In this document: piece by piece, positions 37,720 through 46,099 of the stretch
Layout of the letters: each line of letters opens with the position of its first letter
How positions within the stretch are numbered: position 1 is the first letter of the stretch
Assembly (NCBI GenBank): GCA_020636315.1
Contig: JACJYA010000017.1
Coordinates: 107,098 to 171,097, forward strand
DNA: 64,000 nucleotides
Reading direction: 5' to 3'
From: Lewinellaceae bacterium
GTDB lineage: Bacteria > Bacteroidota > Bacteroidia > Chitinophagales > Saprospiraceae
The notes under the pieces: model-generated
Databases searched by the model: none
Seen by the model: the letters and a program-made list of their open reading frames with translations, nothing else
Told to the model about the DNA's origin: nothing
Position numbers and translations under genes: made by a program

Positions 37720-38373
37720 TCAGAGAACCATCTTTCTGAGATGGAAGGCTTCCGCATAGCGGGTAGGGCTGGCCGATTCCATACCTCTGATACGGAGAAG
37801 CGCCAGGAATGTTTCTTTGTCAAACCAATGTTTTTTCTTTTGGCTGGCAAAACAATTCAGGAGGATTTCCGCCTTCCGGTGGGCCTGTTCTTCCGTCAGT
37901 TGAACAAAGCAGTTGGGCATTCCCAGGTCGCCGTCGTATTTGGGGATCTCGTATTCCAGAATGAGGTGGTTCCGGAAGGTATTCCAGGCCAGTTCGGACA
38001 ACAGCCGGTGGTCCTGGTGCCGGTCTTCCCGGTAATGCGTGAATACGAGGTTGGGAGTAAACTCCTTTTGGACAGCCTCGAAATATTCTTTGATCTCGCG
38101 GGCATAGAAAGGCAGAAAGGCATCGCGGTAATCCAACACCCTCACATCCCGGCTTTCCACCCCTTGCAGAAATTCATCAGCACTGTGCAGGGCCTCTTCT
38201 TTTCTTTGCTCATTGGAAGTAAAAACCACCCATTTCACGTGGCGGACAGGGTATTCCCGGATCAGTTTCAACAAGGCCCCTCCACAGCCGATCTCGATAT
38301 CGTCACAATGGGCGCCCAGGCAGAGTATATCGAGGCCCTTACGGCCGCCCGTTTCAAACTGCAGGCGAATCAT
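37720..38373 (-). CDS. PIG-L family deacetylase
   Basis: 217 residues. GAHCDDIEIGCGG (about 20-32) is the zinc-binding AHxDD motif of the PIG-L/LmbE family, and FTHYREDRHQDHR supplies the third zinc ligand in an HxDH-like motif. Family members remove N-acetyl groups from sugars such as GlcNAc-PI, bacillithiol precursors and antibiotic sugars. It overlaps the end of rfbF by 20 bp, so the two are translated from one mRNA. An amino-sugar or acylated nucleotide-sugar intermediate is the likely substrate (inference). Confidence 0.85.
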   Translation of the reverse strand: MIRLQFETGGRKGLDILCLGAHCDDIEIGCGGALLKLIREYPVRHVKWVVFTSNEQRKEEALHSADEFLQGVESRDVRVLDYRDAFLPFYAREIKEYFEAVQKEFTPNLVFTHYREDRHQDHRLLSELAWNTFRNHLILEYEIPKYDGDLGMPNCFVQLTEEQAHRKAEILLNCFASQKKKHWFDKETFLALLRIRGMESASPTRYAEAFHLRKMVL

Positions 38374-39178
38374 AAGACGGTTGGGTTAAGGGTTTATCAA
38401 TGGCACTCCATACTTCCCAGGGCGTATTGCCTTGAGCCTGCATCTCATCCAGCAGCATTTTGTCCTTGAAGGTGTCCATGGCCTGCCAGAACCCTTCGTG
38501 CCGGTAGGTGGTCAGCTTTTCCTCCCCGATCAACCGCTGAAAAGGTTCTTCCACAAGCTCCTCCCCGTAGTTGATGTAGTCAAAAATTTCCTGCTTGAAA
38601 AGAAAATAACCGGTATTGAGCCATAAATTGGAGTTGGCGATGGGGGAAATCCCGGTCACCAGGCCATCCTCCTTCATGCGAACGATATGAAAGCTGGAGT
38701 TGGGCTGGTAGGTCATGAAGCTTGCCACCTTGTCCGGCTGCCGCCTGAAGTGCCCGATCATATCCGGCAGGTGAAGGTCGGACAAGCCGTCCGCATAGTT
38801 GGCCAGGAACATCTCTTCACCCTCCAGGTGCTCCTGCACCCGCATCAGCCGCATCCCGATATTCGACTGGATGCCGGTATCGACAAAGGTAATGCGCCAG
38901 TCCTCGATATCTGAGCTCAGCAGTTCAATGGCCTTGCCCCCGTTCGAATAGACAAAATCATTGGAGATCGTTTCGTCGTAGTTGACAAAGTAATCTTTGA
39001 TCTTGTCCGCCTTGTATCCCAGCGCCAGGATGAAGTCCTTGTGCCCAAAATGCGCATAGTATTTCATTATATTCCAGAGAATGGGCCGGTACCCAATATG
39101 GACCATGGGCTTGGGGATGGTTTCCGAATAATCCCTGAGCCGGGTTCCCTGGCCACCGCAGAATAGGACTACTTTCAT
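38354..39178 (-). CDS. rfbF: Glucose-1-phosphate cytidylyltransferase
   Basis: 274 residues, the usual length. It makes CDP-glucose from CTP and glucose-1-phosphate, the first step toward CDP-3,6-dideoxyhexoses or branched sugars. MKVVLFCGGQGTRLRDYSET with IPKPMVHIG is the nucleotidyltransferase signature; NYADGLSDL, SSFHIVRM, WLNTGYFLF and EGFWQAMDTFKDKMLL follow the family. CDP-glucose 4,6-dehydratase is not next to it here, although a C-methyltransferase, an epimerase and an SDR enzyme are. The gene overlaps the PIG-L gene downstream by 20 bp and follows the methyltransferase gene by 18 bp. Confidence 0.93.
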   Translation of the reverse strand: MKVVLFCGGQGTRLRDYSETIPKPMVHIGYRPILWNIMKYYAHFGHKDFILALGYKADKIKDYFVNYDETISNDFVYSNGGKAIELLSSDIEDWRITFVDTGIQSNIGMRLMRVQEHLEGEEMFLANYADGLSDLHLPDMIGHFRRQPDKVASFMTYQPNSSFHIVRMKEDGLVTGISPIANSNLWLNTGYFLFKQEIFDYINYGEELVEEPFQRLIGEEKLTTYRHEGFWQAMDTFKDKMLLDEMQAQGNTPWEVWSAIDKPLTQPSYDSPAV

Positions 39179-39196
39179 GAGTTTGGATTTGAATGG

Positions 39197-40498
39197 TCAA
39201 TAAACCTCCTGCCTAACGACGGCTTTTTCCAACACCTGTACTTCCGGAATGGGGACGACCATTTTGCCTCCCCATTCTTCGATATAGGACAATTGCCGGC
39301 TGATCTCCTCTTTCAGGTTCCATGGAAGAATGATCACATAGTCGGGGCGGGCTGCCTTTATCGCCTCCGGATGGTAAATGGGGATGCGCGTGCCCGGCAG
39401 AAAGTTACCCTGCTTGTACGGATTCCGGTCAACCGTAAAATCCAGAAAATCCGTACGGATACCGCAATAGTTGAGCAGGGTATTGCCCTTGCCGGGGGCT
39501 CCGTAGCCTACCACCGTTTTGCCATCCCGCTTCGCTCCGATCAGGAATTCCAGCAGCCTGCGTTTGGTTTCCTTTACCCTTGCTTCAAAATCAGCATAAT
39601 ACTCCGGGCTCTCCATTCCCAAACGGCGCTCTCTTTCCAGCAAAGCACCTACGTTATCACTTACCGGCCGGATAAGGCCTTCGGTATGGCAGGCAAAAAT
39701 GCGCAGGGAACCGCCGTGGGTAGATAGTTCCTCTACATCGAAAAGCGTAAGGCCGTGGTGCGCAAAGATCCGGTTGGCCGCCACCAGGGACAGATAAGAA
39801 TAATGCTCGTGGTATATGGTATCGAACTGGTTTCCCTCGATCAACCTCTGCAGATGAGGGAACTCCATGGTGATCACGCCATTTACGGCAAGCATAGCCT
39901 TCATGCCTCCGACAAAATCATTGATATCGGGAACATGGGCCAGAACATTATTGCCTACCAGCAGGTTCGCCTTTCCGTACTGAGCCGATAACCGGCGGGC
40001 TGCCTCCTGCCCAAAGAACAGGCCTTCCGTCCGGACTCCTTTTTCACGGGCGGCGGCAGCCACATTTGCCGCCGGTTCAATTCCCAGAACGGGAATGCCC
40101 CTTTCCAAAAAATACTGCAGCAGATAGCCATCGTTACTGGCTGCCTCCACCACCAGGCTGTCCGGCCCGAGGCCAAAACGCTCCACCATCCGGGCGGCAT
40201 ACTTCCGGGCGTGCTCCAGCCAGCTGTCGGAGTAGGAAGAGAAATAAGCATATTCCCCGGTAAAAATTTCTTCAGGGCTGGCGAAATCCTCCAGTTGCAT
40301 CAGCCAGCACTCCCTGCATACATAAGCGTGCAGCGGAAAAAAGTGCTCCGCCTTTTTCGCGTCTTCCGGCCGGACGTGCTTCTGGCACAACGGCGACGTC
40401 CCGAGGTCAACCACACTGAGGGACAGCGGGGCAAAACAAAACCGGCAGCTGCTGCCGGAGGGCCTTACCGGGCGGTTGGGTGTTGTTTTTTCTGGCAT
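39197..40498 (-). CDS. SAM-dependent sugar C-methyltransferase (zinc-finger type)
   Basis: 433 residues. An N-terminal zinc-binding domain (CRFC at about 18-21; YVCRECWLMQLEDFASPEE) is followed by a Rossmann methyltransferase domain (LVVEAASNDGYLLQYFLERG, VLGIEPAANVAAAAREKGV, LVGNNVLAHVPDINDF) and the C-terminal domain (VGYGAPGKGNTLLNYCGI, DRNPYKQGNFLPGTRIPI). This is the arrangement of NDP-hexose C-3-methyltransferases (TylCIII type), which make branched deoxysugars. It sits between rfbC and rfbF with 18-24-bp gaps, so it most likely methylates the CDP-sugar made in this operon. Confidence 0.88.
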   Translation of the reverse strand: MPEKTTPNRPVRPSGSSCRFCFAPLSLSVVDLGTSPLCQKHVRPEDAKKAEHFFPLHAYVCRECWLMQLEDFASPEEIFTGEYAYFSSYSDSWLEHARKYAARMVERFGLGPDSLVVEAASNDGYLLQYFLERGIPVLGIEPAANVAAAAREKGVRTEGLFFGQEAARRLSAQYGKANLLVGNNVLAHVPDINDFVGGMKAMLAVNGVITMEFPHLQRLIEGNQFDTIYHEHYSYLSLVAANRIFAHHGLTLFDVEELSTHGGSLRIFACHTEGLIRPVSDNVGALLERERRLGMESPEYYADFEARVKETKRRLLEFLIGAKRDGKTVVGYGAPGKGNTLLNYCGIRTDFLDFTVDRNPYKQGNFLPGTRIPIYHPEAIKAARPDYVIILPWNLKEEISRQLSYIEEWGGKMVVPIPEVQVLEKAVVRQEVY

Positions 40499-40522
40499 AA
40501 GGGAGGCCTGGTTTTAAAATTA

Positions 40523-41074
40523 TTACAGCACGATTCCGGAAAACTGCCGGCTAAGGCCGGGATAAGCCTCGTCCTTTTCCGACAACTCCGCCACTGGTAA
40601 CGGCCACTCGATCCCGAGTACCGGATCATCAAATCTTATGCCCCCTTCCGAATCGGGAGCGTAATAAGCCGTGTGATGGTAGATCAGCTCAGTACCGGCT
40701 TCCAGCGCCTGAAAGCCATGGGCAAATCCTTCCGGAACGTAGATCATCTTCATGTTCCGTTCCGAAAGTTCTACGGAAAAATGGCCCAAAAAGGTTCGGG
40801 AACCCCGGCGGATATCTACAATCACATCAAAAACACTCCCTTTTATGCAACGGATCAGCTTAACTTCGGCATGAGGCGGCCGCTGATAATGCAGCCCTCT
40901 GATGGTGCCCTTCTGGCGGGTATGAGAATGGTTGAACTGGACGAATTCCTTGTGGTGCCCGACGGCTTCAAATTCCCGGCGGCAGAAAGTGCGCGCGAAG
41001 AAACCCCGCTCATCCCGGAAAGGTTCCGGTTCGATCACATAGGCTCCTCCCAGGTGCGTTTCCCTGAATATCAT
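40523..41074 (-). CDS. rfbC: dTDP-4-dehydrorhamnose 3,5-epimerase-type protein
   Basis: 183 residues, typical for RmlC/RfbC cupin epimerases. FRDERGFFARTFCRREFEAV, FNHSHTRQKGTIRGLHYQRP (catalytic His about 62), LIRCIKGSVFDVIVDIRRGS and VPEGFAHGFQALE are the family blocks. It epimerises C3/C5 of a 4-keto-6-deoxy sugar nucleotide. No rmlA, rmlB or rmlD lies nearby and a CDP-glucose enzyme does, so the substrate here may be a CDP- rather than dTDP-linked ketosugar. Its ATG overlaps the stop of the epimerase gene upstream by 4 bp. Confidence 0.9.
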   Translation of the reverse strand: MIFRETHLGGAYVIEPEPFRDERGFFARTFCRREFEAVGHHKEFVQFNHSHTRQKGTIRGLHYQRPPHAEVKLIRCIKGSVFDVIVDIRRGSRTFLGHFSVELSERNMKMIYVPEGFAHGFQALEAGTELIYHHTAYYAPDSEGGIRFDDPVLGIEWPLPVAELSEKDEAYPGLSRQFSGIVL

Positions 41075-42117
41075 ACCTGAAGGCTTAGCTTATGGTCCAT
41101 CTCCTTTTCCGATAGCAATTCATTGATGACATTGAGGCGAATGAGGCCGGAGCGGTGATAATCCGCATCTTTAAACTGAATGGACCTCAGGCCGGTGATA
41201 AGGCCCTGCACGGTCTCCTTCAGGCCATACTGAGGCTGATGGCCAGGGGCCAGGCTGCGGAAAAGGCCAAAGTCCACCCGGTAGGAACGCTTATCCGGCT
41301 GGGCGTCTTTATTGATCGAAACCTCCACCCCGGGCAGCAGCCTCTGAGTAGCCAGCGCCAGGTCCTTGATCTGATAGTTCCAACTGTCGCTGCCGGTGTT
41401 AACCGCAAGAAAAGCTCCTCCCGTTTCCGAATCCCGTTCGCAGGCCCACCGGATGGCCCGGGCCATATCCAGAACGTTGATCAAAGGCCTCCAGGGGCTG
41501 CCGTCGCTGAGGATGGTGATCCGGCCGGCAGTGAGGGCGCCGGCCACAAAATCGTTCAGCACCAGGTCGAGCCGCAGGCGCTCGCTCATACCGCAGGCAG
41601 TGGCAAAACGCAGGCAGGTGACCTGAAAACCTTCGCCGGCAAGGGCTTCCAGGGCCTCTTCGGAATAGACCTTGGAACGGGCATAGGCAGTGAGCGGATC
41701 CAATGCCGAGGACTCTTTCCGGGGGGCATCTTCGGCACTGCCATATACGCTGCAGCTCGAGGCGAAGACGAACCTGCGCACGCCCTGCCTCCTGGCCATT
41801 CTGGCGATCTCCAGGTTGGCGTGGTAATTGATGTCCAGGGTGACTTCCTCAAACTTGTTGCCAATGGGGTCATTGGATATGGCGGCCAGGCTTATCACCA
41901 CATCCACTCCCTCGAGAATTCGCTCCGGGAAACGGCGGACATCGCCGTAGTATTGTACATCGAGGAGGACATCCGGGCTGACGGACCGGGTTGTGATGTA
42001 TTTTGCAAAGTACCCGATGTCATAGCCGATCAGGGTGGCGTCCGGATGGTATTCCCGAAATTCCCTCAGCAAGCCGGGGCCAACGTAGCCCAGGTTTCCG
42101 GTGATCAGTATCTTCAT
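41071..42117 (-). CDS. NAD-dependent sugar epimerase/dehydratase (extended SDR)
   Basis: 348 residues. The N-terminal GxxGxxG (GNLGYVG, 7-13) binds NAD(P). SSCSVYGSAED contributes the catalytic Ser/Thr position and Y145-ARS-K149 the YxxxK pair. LSDGSPWRPLINVLDMARAI is the sugar-nucleotide-binding segment of extended SDRs. The exact reaction (4-epimerisation, 4,6-dehydration or 4-ketoreduction) cannot be told from sequence. It leads a tight block of five genes, overlapping rfbC by 4 bp. Confidence 0.88.
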   Translation of the reverse strand: MKILITGNLGYVGPGLLREFREYHPDATLIGYDIGYFAKYITTRSVSPDVLLDVQYYGDVRRFPERILEGVDVVISLAAISNDPIGNKFEEVTLDINYHANLEIARMARRQGVRRFVFASSCSVYGSAEDAPRKESSALDPLTAYARSKVYSEEALEALAGEGFQVTCLRFATACGMSERLRLDLVLNDFVAGALTAGRITILSDGSPWRPLINVLDMARAIRWACERDSETGGAFLAVNTGSDSWNYQIKDLALATQRLLPGVEVSINKDAQPDKRSYRVDFGLFRSLAPGHQPQYGLKETVQGLITGLRSIQFKDADYHRSGLIRLNVINELLSEKEMDHKLSLQV

Positions 42118-42527
42118 AATGGTGTCTTTTTATTAATGGTTGTACCGGGCTGAATTGCCCAAAAGCATCAGAATGTTCAGATGTGGCGCCCACCGGGGTT
42201 TGTACCTGCAGGACTTCAATAATATCTTTCGTTTTGCCCCTCATTCGCATGATTCACGATAATGAACGCCCTTTGCCTGCCCTGGCCAGGATACGAAGGG
42301 AAACAGGAGTAAATGCAAAATCAGGAATTTTTATTAATTGGAGGTAAGAAGGCAGTTAAAATCAACGCAAGCGCACATCCATGCTTCTGAGGAATGAACT
42401 TTAAACCGGAAAGGCCTTTTAACCTGGCAGGGTGCTCCCCGTGCTGTTAAAAGGCCTTCCGGCATTTTGCCTGTCTTGATGTTGAAGTTAAAAAGTAGAG
42501 TCTATTCGATAGATATGGTTTTTTGTT
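42118..42527. other. Intergenic region within the polysaccharide locus
   Basis: This 410-bp gap separates the sugar phosphotransferase gene from the five-gene sugar-nucleotide block. I see no ORF worth calling. It contains the hairpin at 42406-42462 and presumably the promoter of the downstream block. Confidence 0.5.
42406..42462 (-). terminator. Long hairpin after the sugar phosphotransferase gene (candidate terminator)
   Basis: CCGGAAAGGCCTTTTAAC (42406-42423) pairs with GTTAAAAGGCCTTCCGG (42446-42462) with one bulged base. This is a 17-bp stem located 66 bp past the stop of the phosphotransferase gene. The following T-run on the minus strand is short, so an attenuator or RNA-processing hairpin is equally possible. 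Confidence 0.5.
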
Positions 42528-43928
42528 CTAGAATGCGTTCTTGCGGGTCTTCTTGCTGAAAACAGTAAGGAAAACGATCTTAATGTCCAGCCAGAAGCTC
42601 CAGTTCTCGATGTACCAGAGGTCGTGCTTGATGCGCTGCCGCTTCTGTTCGTTGGTTACGGTGGGGCCGCGCCATCCGTTGACCTGCGCCCAACCGGTAA
42701 CGCCCGGTTTTACATAGTGGCGCACCATATAGTCATTCACTACCTTGCGGAAGTCCTGCTCCAGGAATACGCGGTGGGGCCGGGGGCCGACGACGCTCAT
42801 ATCTCCTTTGAGCACGTTGATGAACTGGGGCAGCTCGTCCAGGTCATATTTGCGCAGGTATTTGCCGACGCGGGTGATGCGCGGGTCATTCTTGACGGTT
42901 GACTTGGTGCCGTTTACCGGGTCATCGCATACGGACATGGTCCGGAATTTATAGCACTTAAAGGTTCCTCCGGCTTCTCCTTTACGGACCGGCGTATAGA
43001 AGATGGGCCCTTTGTTATCCAGGTAGATCAGAGCTGCGATCACCAGGAATATCGGGGCGAGCAGGAGCAGGATGCCCAGTGCAAAAACAAAGTCAAATAC
43101 TTTCTTCAGCAGGAAGCTGTGCAGCTTGTCCAGCGGAGTTTGGCGGACCCGGATGACGGGCAGCCCTTCCAGGTAGCTGGGGCGTATGCCGGCGCCCAGA
43201 TAATTGGAAGCACCGGGCAACAGGTTTACGCGGATGCCGTAATAGTCGGCCACTTCGATGGTATTCTTTACTTCCTCTTCCTTGAGGGAAGAAACCGTGA
43301 CGAATATCTCATCGATCTCGCCGTTGCCCAGGATGCGGGTCAGTTCATCGACCTTGCCCATCACTTCCAGCCCACCGGTGTTGGTTGCCATTTCGGTATC
43401 GTTATCAAGAATACCTACGATGTCATACCCACGGCGGCGGATCTTGTTGGAGAAGCCCGAAAACTCACTCCATTCATTCCCCTTTCCAACCACGAGCGCC
43501 TTAGCAAGAGAGACATTGCGGCGCTTTCGCCCATAGAATTCAAAAAGGGACAGGTTGATGAACAGGAACAGGAAGATCGGGATGAGGAAGTTCGTCTTCT
43601 GAATGTAAGCGATGTCAAAAACCATTCCCAGCGTATAAGTTATCCCCACAAAAATGAAGGTGTTGAGGACGATGTACTTTATACGCTTCCTGAAACCGAA
43701 GTTCAGGTAAAGGTCCAGGTCACCGTTGAGGAAGATGATCAGGCCCCAGCTGAGGTTGAAAATAACTGCCAGCCAAAGGAACTCTCCCATGACCGATGAA
43801 CCGTTGGCGGGAGCCACCTGCGCCATTCCGGAAAGCCGGAACAAAAGTACGATCAGCAGGCAGAAGTTCAGCAGGAGGAACTCCAGTGCGACATGATTAA
43901 TGGCCAAATGCCTATTCTTCGGGATCAT
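42528..43928 (-). CDS. Polyprenyl-phosphate sugar phosphotransferase (WcaJ/WbaP-like initiating glycosyltransferase)
   Basis: 466 residues. Four hydrophobic N-terminal segments (FLLLNFCLLIVLLF, LWLAVIFNLSWGLIIFL, YIVLNTFIFVGITY, FLIPIFLFLFINLSLF) are followed by a CoA-binding-like Rossmann domain (KALVVGKGNEWSEF … VGILDNDTEM). A further membrane helix (VFDFVFALGILLLLAPIFLV) leads into the catalytic bacterial sugar transferase domain: KFRTM, the DELPQFINVLKGDMSVVGPR block, and YVKPGVTGWAQVNGWRG. It transfers a hexose-1-phosphate to undecaprenyl phosphate, the first step of repeat-unit assembly for exopolysaccharide or O-antigen. It is first in the minus-strand locus. Confidence 0.93.
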   Translation of the reverse strand: MIPKNRHLAINHVALEFLLLNFCLLIVLLFRLSGMAQVAPANGSSVMGEFLWLAVIFNLSWGLIIFLNGDLDLYLNFGFRKRIKYIVLNTFIFVGITYTLGMVFDIAYIQKTNFLIPIFLFLFINLSLFEFYGRKRRNVSLAKALVVGKGNEWSEFSGFSNKIRRRGYDIVGILDNDTEMATNTGGLEVMGKVDELTRILGNGEIDEIFVTVSSLKEEEVKNTIEVADYYGIRVNLLPGASNYLGAGIRPSYLEGLPVIRVRQTPLDKLHSFLLKKVFDFVFALGILLLLAPIFLVIAALIYLDNKGPIFYTPVRKGEAGGTFKCYKFRTMSVCDDPVNGTKSTVKNDPRITRVGKYLRKYDLDELPQFINVLKGDMSVVGPRPHRVFLEQDFRKVVNDYMVRHYVKPGVTGWAQVNGWRGPTVTNEQKRQRIKHDLWYIENWSFWLDIKIVFLTVFSKKTRKNAF

Positions 43929-45197
43929 AGTGTTTTAATTTTAAGTGTTCGTATCCAGAAAAAGTGTTTCGATTATGTTCATGGGGAAAACTCCGAAGCG
44001 GCTGCCCAACGCTTCCCAAGGCCAGTTAAAGCCAGGCCCGGGCAGGTGTACAAACCGCCTGGAATGATCCTCAAAATGCTCTGAAATAGTTTTGGCAGTA
44101 GCCTCTGTCGCTCTTTTAAAACACTGAAATGCAACCCGTTCCGACTGAACTCGGATGTGGTTGGCGCCCTTTTGGTAAATTCCGGGGCTTACGGCGGCCA
44201 GTGTTAGCTGGCGGCGCTGTAGGCCCGGTCAGGGTCTCAGACAATCGGTTATGGGATGAAAAAGGGGGTAGAAAACGGAGAATGGCTGGGTGGACTATTC
44301 TCCTGGTTTTTTGTGGGGGTGTTGAGTTTTTGGGTTCGGGTTAGAGAGGGGGGATGATACTTGCTTATACGAGGCCTTTACAAAAAGGTTACATCTTTTT
44401 TCATGGCCCGGCAAGTTTTTTCAGGGGGATCTGCATACCCGAGTCAATAGCTGTTCCTGCTTCCTTCGGCACCGGCTCCGCTCCGTTCACAGAAAAGAGG
44501 TGAAGCCGTTGAACCCACCGTGTTCACCACGGTTTTCGGGCCTGCCGCATGATGCAGGATCAGTCAATAGAGTATTTTAGTTTTGGTAGGTAGGCCAGGC
44601 ATCGATTGAAACCTGCCCTCAGAATTGATAGCCTGATTCTTTGCTCTTTGTGATGTGAGATGCTTGTAAGATGGGGGGGTATCGGGAATCGAGTGTAAAT
44701 TTACAAAAATTTAATATAAGTTGCTAATGATGTTTTATTTTTTTTCTAATATATCCTTTCACTTTCAGGGTGTCGGCACTTCAATATCTAACAAAATGAA
44801 AACAACTACTTCAAAATCAGCAACATAGACAAATTTTAAATTCTACATATCAAACAAATTTTAAAAACAAAATATATAAAAATAGTTTAAATCATCTGGT
44901 AATCCTCCATTTTCAACAGACAAGTGAGGTTTACATTACCTTAACAAAAACAATTTGTTGAAACAAATAATTTTCAAATAATCATTCAAACAATTACGAA
45001 CTGAAATTTACACGCAATAGTGCTCTAAAACTGATTAAGCACCTCCACTCTATCCATCCTAAAAAAAGGCATCGAATAACAGTTGCTCTAAATTATTATA
45101 AGGGAGTGACTAATCGGAATGGAAAATACAGCGAAAGTGAACGCTCTCGTAAAGAAGCATTTCAAAGGCTATTTTTCTGGAATTCCCATAGGCCCTG
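43929..45197. other. 1.27-kb intergenic region, no gene supported
   Basis: The region is GC-moderate to about 44600 and strongly AT-rich from about 44690 to 45110. ORFs such as 44129-44344 have no recognisable composition or similarity. The AT-rich part contains several poly-A/T tracts and no tRNA-like clover leaf that I can fold. The part next to 43928 probably carries the promoter of the polysaccharide locus. Confidence 0.5.
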
Positions 45198-45236
45198 AAA
45201 CAACAAAGCCCTGCAATGACAAGTCACTGCAGGGCT
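45198..45236 (-). terminator. Rho-independent terminator of ssrA
   Basis: On the minus strand AGCCCTGCA pairs with TGCAGGGCT, extended by TGAC/GTCA inside, and is followed by TTTGTTGTTT. It starts 18 nt after the mature 3' end of the tmRNA gene. Confidence 0.85.
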
Positions 45237-45266
45237 ACACATCAAAATCTTAGTGGAGACGGCGAG

Positions 45267-45533
45267 CAAAATGTTAAGAGTAATATTTACTCTCGCCTTT
45301 CCAGTGCATAAAATGCAATGGAAAGACCCCGGATTTCCCCGGGTATCGGACTATATCATCATCTCATTTGAGATGTCGGGCGCTGTGGGCTCACCGTAGT
45401 GTCCCTAGTCTCTGCACCTTCCAAAGACTTCCCTTTGGCTTGGCTCAGAATTACCTTATTCCGAAACCGGAACTTAGGCTCCTCTGAATTCACCCGATTT
45501 TGCACCATACGTCACCGTATGGGCGACCCTCTG
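45267..45533 (-). ncRNA. Group I self-splicing intron (267 nt) within ssrA
   Basis: The 5' exon end CGACT pairs with the internal guide GGTCG, giving P1 with the obligatory U-G at the splice site. The preceding GAG of the guide pairs with the 3' exon start CTC (P10). P3 is TCGGG/CCCGA, P4 GAATT/AATTC, P6 GCC/GGT around CTGAGCCAAGCC, P7 GACTA/TAGTC within GATGATATAGTCC, and P8 CATCTC/GAGATG. P9-type hairpins CCCGG/CCGGG and CTTTCCA/TGGAAAG follow. GGTGCAGAGACTA is the conserved J6/7-P7 region. The intron ends with G (45267). There is no homing-endonuclease ORF. Removal restores a perfect T-arm: GCGAG-TTCGACT-CTCGC. Confidence 0.92.
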
Positions 45534-45763
45534 AGTCGAACTCGCGTCCAGCGAAAGCACTCATAAGCTTTCTACATGCTTAGTTTCCAGTTGAATTTTC
45601 GAGGATGAGATAGGATTGGAAACCCTCCCGTATCATCCCTTATCCCCTGAATTTCGCACAACAGCCGGGGCATTCTGCCATGCTAGCCTGAGGGTTGATG
45701 ATATGCGGCACGCTGTGTATCAGGCGTCAAACGTACGGCACAAAGGCATTCTAAGACCTAGTC

Positions 45764-45793
45764 TTAGGCTGCCATGGCATACTGAGTATTGCC
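45764..45793 (-). other. tmRNA tag-peptide reading frame (GNTQYAMAA, stop TAA)
   Basis: Ten codons from the resume codon GGC to TAA encode GNTQYAMAA. The YAMAA end matches the YALAA-type degradation tags recognised by ClpXP. The stop codon sits in a hairpin (CTAAGAC/GTCTTAG), as is usual in tmRNA. Confidence 0.9.
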
Positions 45794-45902
45794 ATTTAAA
45801 ATTGGTTAATAGCTAGTTGTTAACGGAGATAAGCCATCATACTCCGGCATGCTTACTTACCAGTTTACTTCCCTGTCGATTCCATTACGTCCCCTTCCTC
45901 GT

Positions 45903-45975
45903 CCGCCGAAGCTTTACGCGAAGGCGGGCTGTCCGCCGAAGCTCATCGCCTGCCGAAGCTTTGGGCGAAGGCAGG
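45903..45975. repeat. REP-like palindromic elements upstream of ssrA
   Basis: Two hairpins of the same design lie 9-81 bp before the tmRNA 5' end: CCGCC-GAAGCTT…GAA-GGCGG (45903-45927) and CCTGCC-GAAGCTT…GAA-GGCAGG (45949-45975). A half copy (CCGCCGAAGCTC, 45933) lies between them. They look like an interspersed intergenic repeat family. Confidence 0.6.
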
Positions 45976-46091
45976 TCAAGTACGGCGGATCGATCAATTA
46001 GGAAAGCTAAATGGACTTCAGCTTTCAAAGAACTTGACATGTTACTAACACCTAAAGGTACGCCAATAGTTCAAACCTTTGCAAAAAAATT

Positions 46092-46099
46092 TACCTTTG
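46092..46099 (+). promoter_or_regulatory. Candidate -7 promoter element for fabH
   Basis: TACCTTTG matches the Bacteroidota -7 consensus TAnnTTTG, 60 bp before the fabH ATG. I do not see a clear -33 TTG at the expected distance, so this is tentative. Confidence 0.35.

Larger units (their letters stand above)
45254..45894 (-). ncRNA. ssrA: tmRNA interrupted by a group I intron in the T-loop
   Basis: tmRNA rescues stalled ribosomes and tags the nascent peptide. The 5' end GGGGACG (45894-45888) pairs with CGTCTCC (45261-45255; one G-U) as acceptor stem, and the discriminator A is 45254. GGAATCGACAGGG follows the 5' stem as in the D-like loop. The tag frame GGC…TAA (45793-45764) encodes GNTQYAMAA. 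AACTAAGCATGTAGAAAGC then GGACGCGAGTTCGACT is the classical 3' domain ending in the T-arm. The T-stem 5' strand GCGAG (45545-45541) and loop TTCGACT end at 45534; the T-stem 3' strand CTCGC resumes only at 45266. The 267 nt between them fold as a group I intron. CCA is not encoded (CTA follows), so it must be added. The spliced length is about 374 nt, a normal one-piece tmRNA. Confidence 0.93.

Noticed and set aside
44129..44344. 71-codon ORF in the 43.9-45.2 kb gap
   Set aside because: Its composition is unlike that of neighbouring genes, and no homology or ribosome-site context is visible.
45616..45816. 66-codon plus-strand ORF
   Set aside because: It lies antisense inside the tmRNA gene.
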